Part shown: piece after piece, positions 1 to 9,126 of the stretch
Layout of the letters: every line of letters starts with the position of its first letter
Numbering within the stretch: position 1 is the first letter of the stretch
NCBI GenBank assembly: GCA_024274785.1
Contig: JAJSAM010000030.1
Span: 1-64,000 of the forward strand
DNA from: Planctomycetota bacterium
GTDB lineage: Bacteria > Planctomycetota > JAJSAM01
Direction: 5' to 3'
DNA: 64,000 nt
Made by a program: the position numbers and the translations under genes
Notes under the pieces: generated by a model
What the model saw: only the letters and a program-made list of their open reading frames with translations
Database searches by the model: none
What the model was told of the DNA's origin: nothing

Positions 1-1
1 C

Positions 2-682
2 AGCGTGGCGCTGCTGATCTCGCGGGACGCCACCCTGCTCGACGTCGAGGCGCGCATCGCCGAAGCGGCATCGACCACCTGGCAGAAGGTGAAGGAGCGC
101 GCGGACCGGGAGGAGCGGCAGGCCGAGCGCGCCAACGAGGAGATTGCGGTCGAGGGTCCCGAGCCGGCGATGGAGGTGGTGACGAAGGCATTGCGGGACG
201 CCCGGCGGCAGATTCTTGCACTCGGGGCCGAGAAGGTGAGCGACGGCGAGGCGGCGGCGCTGATGGCCAACCACTTCGTCGAGGTGCACGAGGTCCGTTT
301 GCGCCGGGCGGAGTGGCGCAACGCCTGGCGGAAGGAGGTCCTGATGCGCCACGGCGGCCTCTGTGCGGTGCCGGGGTGTACCAGAGCGGCGCGGGACAAC
401 CATCACATCATCTTCCAGTCGGAACATGGTCCCGACGAGCCATACAACTGCGTGGCCGTGTGCTGGTTCCATCATAAACGGTGTATTCACCAGGGGTTGC
501 TGCTGGTTCGGGGGCGTGGCGGCAAGTACCTGGTCTGGAAATTCCGGGATGCCTCGCTCGCCCCCTTCGCGGAGTTCGTGACGGTCGGGGACGACGACGT
601 GCGGGTGGCGGAGGCGGGGTTTTCCGGGGTGGGCCAGGCGGAGTTTTCCGGGGTGGGTGCCGGGGCGTTCGCGCTGGGCTGA
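2..682 (+). CDS. HNH endonuclease domain protein (5' partial)
   Basis: The reading frame is open from the window edge, so the N-terminus is missing; a GTG at position 5 lies in frame but is probably internal. The visible 226 residues hold a charged helical stretch followed by an HNH nuclease module: two Cys (CAVPGC), a His-His pair (DNHHII), an Asn and a His-rich end (CWFHHKRCIH). These are the usual metal and catalytic residues of HNH nucleases. The C-terminus carries a short Gly-rich imperfect repeat (FSGVGQAEFSGVGAG). Proteins of this build are common as multicopy genes of unknown purpose in GC-rich bacteria. Domain assignment is firm; biological role is unknown. Confidence 0.8.
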   Translation, partial: SVALLISRDATLLDVEARIAEAASTTWQKVKERADREERQAERANEEIAVEGPEPAMEVVTKALRDARRQILALGAEKVSDGEAAALMANHFVEVHEVRLRRAEWRNAWRKEVLMRHGGLCAVPGCTRAARDNHHIIFQSEHGPDEPYNCVAVCWFHHKRCIHQGLLLVRGRGGKYLVWKFRDASLAPFAEFVTVGDDDVRVAEAGFSGVGQAEFSGVGAGAFALG

Positions 683-853
683 GCGATTGGTAGTGAGCGG
701 ACGTGCCTTGAAGTGACCTGAAGTGCCTGTTCTTTGACAAGTGAAACTAAGAAATGAAGTACGCCAGCCGGCCCGGGGCGGGCGGGACGAGGGGGAGATC
801 CCTCTGAACGCCCGCTTACCGGGCCGCGGATGGCGGGTGCAGATTCTTGCACT
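208..853. repeat. 15-bp direct repeat pair spanning the HNH gene end
   Basis: The 15-mer GCAGATTCTTGCACT occurs inside the HNH gene at 208-222 and again in the following non-coding stretch at 839-853. The gap 683-892 otherwise holds no gene. The second copy may be a remnant of another HNH gene copy, or a coincidence. Confidence 0.35.
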
Positions 854-892
854 GGCGGATGGGCCGCCCCGCCCGGTCTTGGCCCGGCGAGG

Positions 893-2017
893 CTATCCGC
901 CCCTGTTCAACTCTTCCAGTTGCCGGACGGTCTTTCGGGCTTCCTGGATCATATTGCTGAACAGGTCCAGGTGCTCGGGGAGCTTCACTCGCTCCCGTTG
1001 TCCCACCGTGAGCTGGTCGCGCAGCGCGCCAATGAGTTTATACGCATCCTCCATGTCCTTCAGGCGCTCGCGGCTGTATTCAAGGCGGAGGTGCGAGTCC
1101 TGAGTAATGGAGAGTGCGCGAGCGATCTCCACGAAATCGAGCCGCCCATAGCGGAGCCCGAGGAGGAAGGCTTCCATGATCGTCGCGTTGCCGGTTTCGA
1201 TGATGACCCGCGCGGCGGTATTCCGGTACCGGGGCTCCGGCATCTGTGCCAGGATCCGGGCGGCGGCGGCCCGCGCCGGAACCGGTTTCGTCGTGTCCGT
1301 GAGCATTTCGCCGAGGACCACGCCGGTCTTCTCGTAGTCGATCTCGGACATGGCCCGGCCCATCAGGTCCACCATCTTCGCGTCCGCCCAACCACCGGCG
1401 ATGCCTTCCTTCAGAATGGGGAACGCTTCGGGATCCAGGCGGCCGCGGGCGGCGTCCATGAAGCTCCGGCTCTCGGTGTCGAGCCAGTGAGTGACGACGA
1501 TCTTCTTCAGGATGCCCAGAAAGTGCTTACGGACATCCTCCCGGTCGGTGAGCTGGCCGAGGTAGGCGAAGGCCGTGACGCGATGCATCCAGGATCCCAC
1601 ACGTTCCGAATTGGCGATCAGGATCCGGGCTGCCTCGTCGCCACCGATGCGATAGACCGCCTCGAGCAGCGCGTTCCGGCGGTCCTGGTGCAGGGACACT
1701 TCACCGTTGCGCAGATCGACGTTGAAGCCGGTGGTCGAGAAGCTGAAGGGCTCGACGTCTTTCAGGGCCTGCTCGAGGACCGGCAGCATCGCCTCGCCTC
1801 CCCCGGCGATGTCACTCACGAGTTGAAGCACCTTCCGCGCCGCGGTGGCGCCGGTACCCCGATAGACCAGGAGTTCGTCGAGGGCGCCCTCAGCCGTGAC
1901 CGCTTCCTGCGCCGTCGGCTCGAACGCGCCGCCGCCAACGGGACCCCGAACCAGGTAGCCCGCTCCGAAACCGATCCCGAGCGCAACGATCACGATCAGC
2001 GCCGTTCTGCCGCTCAT
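893..2017 (-). CDS. Membrane-anchored HEAT-like repeat protein
   Basis: This protein of 374 residues is not recognised as a named family. The chosen ATG at 2017 has a clear Shine-Dalgarno sequence (CTCGGAGGATGAG) just upstream; the longer frame to 2143 is rejected. Residues 5-25 form one hydrophobic segment, giving a signal anchor. The rest consists of repeated amphipathic helix pairs (for example around LGEMLTDTTKPVPARAAAAR) resembling HEAT or PBS-lyase-like repeats, which usually serve as protein-binding scaffolds. The C-terminal part is charged and may be a short coiled coil (KDMEDAYKLIGALRDQ). It is transcribed away from pheT with no obvious operon partner. The function is unknown; a periplasmic scaffold is an inference from anchor plus repeats. 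Confidence 0.7.
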   Translation of the reverse strand: MSGRTALIVIVALGIGFGAGYLVRGPVGGGAFEPTAQEAVTAEGALDELLVYRGTGATAARKVLQLVSDIAGGGEAMLPVLEQALKDVEPFSFSTTGFNVDLRNGEVSLHQDRRNALLEAVYRIGGDEAARILIANSERVGSWMHRVTAFAYLGQLTDREDVRKHFLGILKKIVVTHWLDTESRSFMDAARGRLDPEAFPILKEGIAGGWADAKMVDLMGRAMSEIDYEKTGVVLGEMLTDTTKPVPARAAAARILAQMPEPRYRNTAARVIIETGNATIMEAFLLGLRYGRLDFVEIARALSITQDSHLRLEYSRERLKDMEDAYKLIGALRDQLTVGQRERVKLPEHLDLFSNMIQEARKTVRQLEELNRGG

Positions 2018-2167
2018 CTCATCCTCCGAGAGTGCAGAGCCCCATCTCGCCCACCAGCACAAGGGTAGCAGAAATCGCCGGGTCTCTCTCCGGACCGCAG
2101 GCCGACCGCCCATCTGGAGCCCGGCGGATCGCCCGGCAACCACGGATCGCCGGCAGACCGAGGGGCT

Positions 2168-3967
2168 TCAGATCAGGTTGGCCAGTACGACGTCGGCGTC
2201 GAGTTCCGCCACCACGACCGGGTGGTCCAGCGACCAGGCGGTGATCACCTCCGGCGCCACCTCTCCCATCACGCCCGCGGTTTCGCCGTTCAATCCGATG
2301 ACGGCGGCCCGGCCCGGCAGAAACACCGGCGCGAGTTCGTGGTCCGTGAGCGGCGAAACATCGATCGTCAGACCGAGCTCACGGAAGACGGAATCCGTCA
2401 CCGAACGGATCCGGGCATAGTCGCTTCTCGGCCCCATCTCGCCGATGGCCAGGCGCAGGTGCTGGGTGGAATCGTCCTCCGTCGCCCGCACCACCTCCCC
2501 CACCTCGAAGATGGGCTGCGGCATCTCGCGCGTCTTGTTCAGCGCGAAGATCGACATCAGGCCGGAGAGCAGGTTCGTGCGCACGATCTCCTGGTGCACG
2601 GAGATGGGGTTCAGGAGCTTCGCCTGTCGGACGTCTTCGGGAAGACGCATCCGGGTGAGGTGCTCCTCCCGGTTCGTCAGGACGAAGCTCATCACCTCCA
2701 CGAAGCCGAGCCCCACGAGGGTCCGGCGCGCCTTCCGGCCGATCGCGGTCTGGGGCAGCTCCTGGCCCACCGTCATCGTCGGTACAAGCAGCGACGGGAG
2801 GTTGTGGTAACCATAGGCGATGGCCACGTCCTCGATCAGGTCGACCTCGTGCTTCACGTCCACGCGGTAGCGCGGTATGGCGACTTCGAAATCTCCGTTG
2901 GCAGCCCGGCCGGTCACGTCGAGTCGCATCCGCGAGAGGCAACTCGTCATCTCCTCTTCGGTGAGGTCCACGCCAATCAGCTTAGTCGTCCGCTCCGGGG
3001 AGAGGGTCCGAGTGAAGGGAGTCAGGTCCGGAGTGACCCTCGTCTCGCCGGGGCGATGGATCTTCACCGACTTGATGGAGCCGGTCACATGGCAGATCGA
3101 GGTCAGCACCAGCGCCAGCGTGTCGTCCACCACGCGTCGGTCGTGGCCGGTGACATCGAGGAAGATATGGGACGTCCCCGGGCGGAGCCTCGTCTCCTCG
3201 CTGTTGATGATCGGGGGCATGGAGAGAACCTGCCCCCTCGCGTCCTGCAGGACCGGATAGGCATCGTAACCCGCAAGCAGATCCTTGAAGACGCGGCCTT
3301 TCGGGTGCTTGGTCAGGATGTCCGCCAGGCTCATCATCCTCCCGGGCATGCCGAGCGGTACGAACTCATGATCCGGCGCCAGCGCGGTGTAGGTGATCTC
3401 CCCTTCGATGGCCTCGAGGTCGTAGGCCCCGATCGAAGCCTTCTTGCGCCCGCGGCCGACCGCCCAATGCAGGTGCTCCTGGAGATGGAACGCTTCGGCC
3501 AGGCCGGCCTGATCGAGCGGCGGAACCGTCAGTTCGGCGCAGGCGATCTCGGGACGCACCGCCAGCACCGAAGGGTCCACGGTGACCGAGAGTTCACCAT
3601 CCTCGACGGGATACGGCGGCAGACCGGTCCTGATACCGAGGTAGCCGACGAGCGCGCGGGCCAGGCCGGCGGAATCGAAGAGGTCGGGGCGCGCGGGCAG
3701 GAGGTCCAGGCGCACCACCTCGTCCGTCCCCTGGTCGATGAATCCGCCCGCCTCCTCGTGCCCGCAGACCTCGCAGGTCTTCGGCGCGGCCTCGCGCGGC
3801 AGACGGTACACGATGGTGCCGCAGGCCGGGCACTCGAACAGGTGGACCTCGACGAGCTCCTCCAGGTCGCAGCCGAGGAAGTCGATGGCTTCGGCCAGGG
3901 CCTTCCCTTCAATTTCGGTTCCGAGGAGGCTTCGCAGTCTCGCGGTGGAAATAGCGACTACCGGCAT
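2168..3967 (-). CDS. pheT: Phenylalanyl-tRNA synthetase beta subunit, archaeal/eukaryotic type, with zinc-ribbon insertion
   Basis: Beta subunit of PheRS, which charges tRNA-Phe together with PheS. At 599 residues it is much shorter than the usual bacterial PheT (about 800) and lacks the N-terminal tRNA-binding EMAP domain and C-terminal anticodon-binding domain, as in archaeal and eukaryotic forms. B3/B4-like segments lie near residues 90-290, B5 near 300-385 (RYRVDVKHEVDLIEDVAIAY) and the catalytic-core-like module follows. Residues 46-68 contain four cysteines (CPAC, then CEVC) spaced like a zinc ribbon, inserted in the N-terminal domain; I do not know this from standard family members. 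The start overlaps the end of pheS by 10 bases, so the pair is translationally coupled. Confidence 0.93.
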   Translation of the reverse strand: MPVVAISTARLRSLLGTEIEGKALAEAIDFLGCDLEELVEVHLFECPACGTIVYRLPREAAPKTCEVCGHEEAGGFIDQGTDEVVRLDLLPARPDLFDSAGLARALVGYLGIRTGLPPYPVEDGELSVTVDPSVLAVRPEIACAELTVPPLDQAGLAEAFHLQEHLHWAVGRGRKKASIGAYDLEAIEGEITYTALAPDHEFVPLGMPGRMMSLADILTKHPKGRVFKDLLAGYDAYPVLQDARGQVLSMPPIINSEETRLRPGTSHIFLDVTGHDRRVVDDTLALVLTSICHVTGSIKSVKIHRPGETRVTPDLTPFTRTLSPERTTKLIGVDLTEEEMTSCLSRMRLDVTGRAANGDFEVAIPRYRVDVKHEVDLIEDVAIAYGYHNLPSLLVPTMTVGQELPQTAIGRKARRTLVGLGFVEVMSFVLTNREEHLTRMRLPEDVRQAKLLNPISVHQEIVRTNLLSGLMSIFALNKTREMPQPIFEVGEVVRATEDDSTQHLRLAIGEMGPRSDYARIRSVTDSVFRELGLTIDVSPLTDHELAPVFLPGRAAVIGLNGETAGVMGEVAPEVITAWSLDHPVVVAELDADVVLANLI

Positions 3968-5511
3968 AACGGCACCTCCCGGAGCCAGCCGAGATCACCG
4001 TCGTACAGCTCTTTCAGGTGGCTCGCTCCAAAACGGAACATGGCCAGCCGTTCGAGGCCGAGGCCCCAGGCCAGGACCGGCACCTTGCAGCCGAGCGGCT
4101 CGGTCACCTCCGGCCGGAAGATCCCCGATCCGCCCATCTCCACCCACTGCCCGCGGCTCTCCATCCAGACGTAGATCTCCGCCGAGGGCTCGGTGTAGGG
4201 GAAGAACGAGGGTTTGAACTTGATGCGATCGAACCCGAGCTTCTTGTAATACTCCGTCAGCGTCCCCTTGAGCGTCGCCAGGGTCGCTCCCTCATCGATG
4301 ATGATCCCGTCGATCTGCATGAACTCCGGCAGATGCTTGTAGGAGACGGTCTCGCGGCGGAAGACCTTCCCGATCGTGAAGACCTTCCGGGGCGGGTTCG
4401 GATCCTCGGCGAGCGCCCGGATCGAGGTCGCGGTGCAGTGCGTGCGCAGGATCGCCTGGCGCGCCTTGTCGATCGACCACCGGTAGCCCCACCCGGTGGA
4501 GCCGGTGTCGCCGCCGTCCTCGTGAGTGCGGCGGACGCGATCGACCAGCCCCTCGTCTTCCGGCAGAGGCAGCCGGCCCGGACGCTCGAGGTAGAAAGTA
4601 TCCTGCATCTCCCGCGCGGGGTGGTCCTGCGGCTGGAAGAGGGCATCGAAGTCCCAGAACCCGGATTCGATGAAATCGCTCCGAACCTCTCCGAAGCCCA
4701 TGGAGTAGAACGCCTCCCGGGTTTCCTGCACGATGCGGGCGAGGGGATGAGCCCGACCGGGGACCAGTCGCTCGGTGTCGAGCGTCACGTCGAACTTCTT
4801 GAAGGTGACCTTCCGCCAACGACCGGAGGCGAGCAGTTCGGGCGTCAGCGCGGTGACCTCCTCGGCCACGGTGATGCCGCCGACGACGATCTCCCGCCCC
4901 ATCTCGGTCAGCGAAGCGCGCCGACGCACCCGGTTCCTCAGCTTGACCAGGTCCTTGCGGGAACGCAGCACCTTGACCAGCGCCGGAACATCGATCCCGT
5001 CCTCGACCAGTTCCTCGAGATGGAGGATCTCGCCGCGGCTCGCCCGGGCAATGGCCACCTCGTCGGGGGAGTGGGACTTGACCAGGGCGTTCTGCCCCTC
5101 GGGCGTAAGGACCAGCTTGTCCGCTCCCCCGTTCTCGTCCTTCACCTTCTTCGCCCACTTCTTGCGGAAGATCCACTGGACCGCGGCCGAACCGTCGAAG
5201 CCCTTTTCCGCCGCCACCTTGTGAACATCCGGCATGAAAATCTCCTGGTCGAGGTCGAGAACGAGCAGGAGTTGCCGTTCCGGGGTGCCGGTGACCGCGG
5301 CCTGTTTGCCGGCCTCGGTGGGCACCACCTCGGTCAGCGTCTCTTCGGTGACCGCGGCCCAGCCGTTCCCGGCCAGCGCGGTAAGGGCCGCCGAGACGAG
5401 AGACTGATCCAGGCCCGTCGCCTGCAGGAGATCATCGAACGCCGTCTCCAGATCCTCCCCGGCAAGGGCATTCATGACGGCGTATTCGTGCGGCGACAGA
5501 GCTGTTCCCAT
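3958..5511 (-). CDS. pheS: Phenylalanyl-tRNA synthetase alpha subunit, archaeal/eukaryotic type
   Basis: Catalytic alpha subunit of PheRS. The 517-residue length and the N-terminal tandem winged-helix region (about residues 1-200) are features of archaeal and eukaryotic PheS; ordinary bacterial PheS is about 340 residues with an N-terminal coiled coil. Class II signatures are visible: motif 2 around FRRETVSYKHLPEFMQIDG and motif 3 GLGLERLAMFRFG near the C-terminus. The ATG at 5511 is preceded by GGGGAGA. It is followed by pheT with a 10-base overlap. Subunit identity is clear; the archaeal-type affiliation rests on length and domain order and implies acquisition by transfer or an ancient lineage-specific replacement. 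Confidence 0.94.
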   Translation of the reverse strand: MGTALSPHEYAVMNALAGEDLETAFDDLLQATGLDQSLVSAALTALAGNGWAAVTEETLTEVVPTEAGKQAAVTGTPERQLLLVLDLDQEIFMPDVHKVAAEKGFDGSAAVQWIFRKKWAKKVKDENGGADKLVLTPEGQNALVKSHSPDEVAIARASRGEILHLEELVEDGIDVPALVKVLRSRKDLVKLRNRVRRRASLTEMGREIVVGGITVAEEVTALTPELLASGRWRKVTFKKFDVTLDTERLVPGRAHPLARIVQETREAFYSMGFGEVRSDFIESGFWDFDALFQPQDHPAREMQDTFYLERPGRLPLPEDEGLVDRVRRTHEDGGDTGSTGWGYRWSIDKARQAILRTHCTATSIRALAEDPNPPRKVFTIGKVFRRETVSYKHLPEFMQIDGIIIDEGATLATLKGTLTEYYKKLGFDRIKFKPSFFPYTEPSAEIYVWMESRGQWVEMGGSGIFRPEVTEPLGCKVPVLAWGLGLERLAMFRFGASHLKELYDGDLGWLREVPLCR

Positions 5512-5643
5512 CGGAGATCTCCCCGGGACCGGAATCGGGCCCCGAATGGTTCAACCGGCGGGCCGCCGGATGGATCTATGCGGAAGCGCGTATGCTAGCA
5601 GCAGGAGCCGGACCCTCCGAATCAACGTCCAGCCCCGGGGATG

Positions 5644-6597
5644 TCAGGGGAGCGGGGGCGCGTCACTCACCTCCACGACGATGCGGCGGAGCTCCTCGCA
5701 ATCCCGCTCGATCCGGGCGATGAGCGCGGCGGCGTCGGGGAAGCGCACCTCGTCACGGATCCGCTGGACGAACTGCACCTCCATTTCCTCTCCGTAGAGC
5801 TTCTCGTGGACGCCCGGCACGTGCACCTCGACCGTGACGTCGGCGCCCTCCTCCTCGAAGGTGGGACGGCGGCCGATGTTCACCAGCGCCGGCTTCCAGC
5901 GCCCCTTGAACCGGGCCCAGGCGGCGTACACACCGGTCGGCGGGCTGAGTTCTCCGGCGAGGTCGATGTTGGCCGTGCCGAAGCCGATCTCCCGTCCGCG
6001 ACCGCTGCCGGGCACCACCCGGCCGTACACCGCCACCGGGCGACCGAGCAGCGCCTGGGCCTGGTCGTGCTCACCCGCGGCGATCAGATCCCGGATCACC
6101 GAGGAGGAGATGGGACGCCCTTCGATCAGGACCGGCGGCGCGGCGCGAACGACAATGTCCCGATCCCCGGCCCAGCCCTTGACGAAATCGTAATCGCCTT
6201 GCCGACCTTTCCCGAAGCGGGAGTCGAAACCGAGGACGATACCGACGACGCCCATCCCCCCGACGAAGACCCTGGTGGCGAAATCCCCTGCGGTCATGGC
6301 CATGATTTGGGTGGAAAACGGCAGGACGACGGCGTGATCCAGTCCGGAGCGCTCGAGGAGGACCAGGCGGTGCGCCACGGAGGTGATGGCCCTCGGCGCG
6401 CGGCCGCGCACCACTTGCCGGGGATGCGTGCCGAAAGTGACGACCACCGATTCGCCGTCGAGTTCCCGGGCGAGGTCGCGCGTCTGATCGATGACCGCGC
6501 GATGGCCGAGGTGGATCCCGTCAAAAACCCCGATCGTCGCCACCGGCCGGCGGAAGAGGTCCGGTGAAAGCGCCTCGAATCCGCGATGAACCCTCAT
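5644..6597 (-). CDS. ribF: Bifunctional riboflavin kinase / FAD synthetase
   Basis: Converts riboflavin to FMN and then to FAD. The 317-residue protein has the two standard domains. An N-terminal nucleotidyltransferase (about residues 15-180) begins with GVFDGIHLGH and includes the adenylyl-transfer site ISSSVIRDLI. A C-terminal flavokinase (about 185-305) includes GFGTANIDL and GVYAAWA. The ATG at 6597 overlaps the stop of def by four bases (ATGA), so the two genes are translationally coupled. FAD and FMN are needed by several flavoproteins in this window. Length and motif order are normal. Confidence 0.95.
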   Translation of the reverse strand: MRVHRGFEALSPDLFRRPVATIGVFDGIHLGHRAVIDQTRDLARELDGESVVVTFGTHPRQVVRGRAPRAITSVAHRLVLLERSGLDHAVVLPFSTQIMAMTAGDFATRVFVGGMGVVGIVLGFDSRFGKGRQGDYDFVKGWAGDRDIVVRAAPPVLIEGRPISSSVIRDLIAAGEHDQAQALLGRPVAVYGRVVPGSGRGREIGFGTANIDLAGELSPPTGVYAAWARFKGRWKPALVNIGRRPTFEEEGADVTVEVHVPGVHEKLYGEEMEVQFVQRIRDEVRFPDAAALIARIERDCEELRRIVVEVSDAPPLP

Positions 6598-7130
6598 CGG
6601 CTCGAGGACGGGCTCTTCCCGGCCGCCTCATAGTCCTCTTCGAGTTCTCTCAGCGGTCGCTTGAGCCGCATACGGTCGGCCGGGGTCATGCGGGAGATGA
6701 ACATGATCCCGTTCAGGTGGTCGATCTCGTGCAGAAAACACCGCGCGAGGAGGCCCTCGGTGTCCTCTTCGACGATCTCTCCCTCGAGGTTCATGTAACG
6801 GACCCGAACGCGCTCGGCGCGGGTGATCAGTCCAGTCAGCCCGGGGAAGGAGAGACAGCCTTCCTCCACGGCCAGGGCGCCGTCCTCGTCGATGATCTCC
6901 GCATTGATCACCACGCGGATGTCATCCTCCTCGCCGGTGTCCGAGATGAGAGCGAGATGGATCCCCTCCCCCACCTGATTTGCCGCCAGTCCCAGCCCGC
7001 GAAACTCGTTCATGGCCTCGATCATGCGGGGAATCAGGGCGCGAATCTCCTCTGTCACCTCATCCACCTTCGCGGTGGGTTTTCTGAGCAGGGGATCCGG
7101 GTAGAGCACGAGTTCGAGTTTGTCGCTCAT
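6594..7130 (-). CDS. def: Peptide deformylase
   Basis: Removes the N-formyl group from nascent proteins using a metal in the active site. All three deformylase motifs are present in 178 residues: motif 1 GLAANQVG (Ala in place of the commoner Gly at one position), motif 2 EEGCLSF with the metal-binding Cys, and motif 3 HEIDH with two metal-binding His and the catalytic Glu. I chose ATG 7130; an in-frame GTG lies three bases upstream. No Shine-Dalgarno sequence is visible, but GATGAT lies six bases before the ATG, so a leaderless start is possible. The stop overlaps ribF. Confidence 0.95.
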   Translation of the reverse strand: MSDKLELVLYPDPLLRKPTAKVDEVTEEIRALIPRMIEAMNEFRGLGLAANQVGEGIHLALISDTGEEDDIRVVINAEIIDEDGALAVEEGCLSFPGLTGLITRAERVRVRYMNLEGEIVEEDTEGLLARCFLHEIDHLNGIMFISRMTPADRMRLKRPLRELEEDYEAAGKSPSSSR

Positions 7131-7240
7131 CACGCGATCATCTGAGGGAGGAAGCCCGGGTCCGTCATGGTCGAACCCTTGGGGTCAGTAGCGGCGTAAG
7201 AAGGTATCATGGGTGCGATTGCGCCCGCGGACTTTTTTAG

Positions 7241-7269
7241 TTGCTCGGCCCCGGAACGGCGGCTAGATT
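7241..7269 (+). promoter_or_regulatory. Sigma70-like promoter of the TPR protein gene
   Basis: TTGCTC (7241-7246), 17 bases, TAGATT (7264-7269), 48 bases ahead of the start codon in the divergent def/TPR intergenic region. Assigned by matching the -35/-10 consensus only. Confidence 0.5.
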
Positions 7270-7317
7270 CCTCCGTTTCCGCCCACCCGGGGCCTCATTT
7301 TCTCGGGGATTGGCATC

Positions 7318-8667
7318 ATGCACGCACAGAAGCTGGTTGAGAAGGCTCAGGACGCCGCCGATCGGCGGGCCTGGGACCACGCCATCGAGTTCTACCTGCA
7401 GGCTCTGGATCTGGATCCGGACAACCTGGATGGTCGTGAGGGGATTCGCAAGGCGGAGCTCGCGAAGTACGAAGCGTACTACCCCAGCACCGCCAGCCGC
7501 TTCTTCGCTACCCTCGGCGCGAAGCTCTCGGCGGCCATCGCCGGCCTGACCAGGAACCATGAAGGCAAGATGCGGTCACTGGAGCGGGTGCTCACCAAGG
7601 ACCCGAAGAACATCTCCAGTGGGTTGGCGCTCGGTGCGGCCGCGGTTGCCGCGGGGCACCGCCACGCCGCGCTGGCGGCCTTCCGCGGAGTGCTGCTCGT
7701 CGACAAGAAGAACATCGAAGCGTGGAAGGGCGCCGGCCGCGCGCTCTGTGCGCTCGGCGAAGCGACGGAGGCACTGACGGCCTTCGAGGAAGCCGCGAAA
7801 CTCGATCCCCGCGACCAGGAAGCGAACCGGATGCGCAAGAACCTGGCGGCGGAGGTTTCGATCAATGCCACGGGTATCGACCGGTCCGGGCACTCGCGCG
7901 ACAAGCTGCGGGACGGTGCGGAGACGGAACGGCTGGAGCAGGACGGACGCCTGGTTCGCAGCACCGACGAACTCGAAGCCGCGGTGGTGCGTCTCGAGAA
8001 GGAAGTGGCGGCCAACCCCGGTGACGCCAAGCTCCTCGCCGAGTTGGCGAACCGCCTCGCCGCGTTGAAGGACTACGACCGCGCCATCGAGATCTACGAG
8101 TCGGCCTACGAGGCGCAGCCCACCAACTTCGACCTTCGGGAAAAAGCGGGCGACCTGAAGATTACCCGCTTTGATCGCGACCTGCGCGAAGCGAGAGAGT
8201 CCGGAAACCAGGAGGAAGCCGATCGCCTTGACGGGCAGCGCCTCTCGTTCATCGTGGGCGAGTACCGGGCCAGGGTGAAGGATCACCCCACGGACCTGGT
8301 GCTGCACTTCCAACTCGGAAAGGCACTTTTCGAGTCAGGCGACTACGATGGCGCCATCGGCGAGTTCCAGCAGACGAACCGGGACCCGCGGCGGAAGATC
8401 GAGTCGATGACGATGCTCGGAAACTGCTTCCTCAAGAAGGGGATGTTCGACCTCGCGGAGAACCAGCTTCGCAAGGCGATCGAGGAGATGCCGGGGATGT
8501 CGAACCGTACCAAGGACGTTCTCTACAGCCTTGGCAAGCTCAAGGAGAAGCAGGGCAAGCCCAAAGATGCGCTTGCGGAATACAAGAAGATCTACGAGGT
8601 GGATATCAGCTTCAGGGATGTTGCGGAGCGGATGGAAACCATCAAGAAGGAGATCGCCCAGGCTTAG
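7318..8667 (+). CDS. Tetratricopeptide-repeat protein
   Basis: A soluble 449-residue protein built of TPR-like helix pairs with no signal peptide or membrane segment. Repeats are recognisable at about residues 1-40 (WDHAIEFYLQALDLDPDN), 85-165 (EALTAFEEAAKLDPRD), 240-280 (DYDRAIEIYESAYEAQPTN) and 320-440 (GDYDGAIGEFQQ, KPKDALAEYKKIYEVD). A charged linker around 180-230 separates N- and C-terminal blocks. TPR proteins act as protein-protein adaptors; no partner is evident. The gene runs toward rpsT with a 23-base gap, so both may share the promoter at 7241. The start is supported by position and a GGGGA about ten bases upstream. Confidence 0.8.
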   Translation: MHAQKLVEKAQDAADRRAWDHAIEFYLQALDLDPDNLDGREGIRKAELAKYEAYYPSTASRFFATLGAKLSAAIAGLTRNHEGKMRSLERVLTKDPKNISSGLALGAAAVAAGHRHAALAAFRGVLLVDKKNIEAWKGAGRALCALGEATEALTAFEEAAKLDPRDQEANRMRKNLAAEVSINATGIDRSGHSRDKLRDGAETERLEQDGRLVRSTDELEAAVVRLEKEVAANPGDAKLLAELANRLAALKDYDRAIEIYESAYEAQPTNFDLREKAGDLKITRFDRDLREARESGNQEEADRLDGQRLSFIVGEYRARVKDHPTDLVLHFQLGKALFESGDYDGAIGEFQQTNRDPRRKIESMTMLGNCFLKKGMFDLAENQLRKAIEEMPGMSNRTKDVLYSLGKLKEKQGKPKDALAEYKKIYEVDISFRDVAERMETIKKEIAQA

Positions 8668-8690
8668 GGCCGGCGATCGGAGAAGAAAGA

Positions 8691-8951
8691 ATGCCTCAGA
8701 GCAAATCAGCGAAGAAGACGGTCCGGAAGAACGAAGAGCAGCGGATGGCCAACAAGGCCGTGAAGTCCTCCATGCGTTCACAGGTAAAAAAGGTCAAAGA
8801 GGCCATCGACGCCGGAGACAAGGACAAGGCGCAGGCCGAGATGAAGCTCGCCGCCAGGAAGATGGACAAGGCAGCGAAGACCAACATCATCCACAAGAAT
8901 CAGGCTGCCCGCCGCAAGTCGCGCCTGCAGAAGGCCGTCGACAAGATCTAG
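8691..8951 (+). CDS. rpsT: Small ribosomal subunit protein bS20
   Basis: An 86-residue, strongly basic, all-helical protein that binds 16S rRNA. The opening MPQSKSAKKTVRKNEEQR and the closing region (NIIHKNQAARRKSRLQKAV) match the bS20 family, and the length is typical. GGAGAAG precedes the ATG. It lies 23 bases after the TPR gene on the same strand; bS20 is often monocistronic, so its own promoter within the upstream gene is possible. Confidence 0.96.
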   Translation: MPQSKSAKKTVRKNEEQRMANKAVKSSMRSQVKKVKEAIDAGDKDKAQAEMKLAARKMDKAAKTNIIHKNQAARRKSRLQKAVDKI

Positions 8952-8980
8952 CCGGATTCCTGAGAATCGCCTGTCCATGG

Positions 8981-9001
8981 CCCGGGGATTTCATCCTCGG
9001 G
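8981..9001 (+). terminator. Hairpin after rpsT, possible terminator without U-tract
   Basis: CCCGGGGAT / ATCCTCGGG pair around a TTC loop (nine base pairs, one G-U). No T-run follows, so termination activity is uncertain. Confidence 0.35.
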
Positions 9002-9078
9002 TCGGGTGATTCCGGGAGCGCGAATCCTCCTCCGGGTCCGCGCCCGAATGGCGGCTACCCCCTGGCCTCCGGTTCGCA

Positions 9079-9126
9079 TACACTCACCGAATGACGAGCC
9101 TGCGTGTCCCGGATCCGGTCCGATGA
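9079..9126 (+). other. Leaderless-type start and 11-codon upstream ORF coupled to the giant membrane protein
   Basis: TACACT (9079-9084) stands six bases before an ATG at 9091. The ORF from that ATG encodes MTSLRVPDPVR, and its TGA (9124-9126) overlaps the ATG of the next gene (9123) as ATGA. The geometry suggests transcription beginning at or near the small ORF's ATG, with translational coupling into the large gene, which has no Shine-Dalgarno sequence of its own. This is seen in sequence; function is inferred. Confidence 0.45.

Noticed and set aside
733..767. TTGACA-containing stretch after the HNH gene as a promoter
   Set aside because: A good -35-like box is present but no -10 at suitable spacing, and the next gene lies on the opposite strand.
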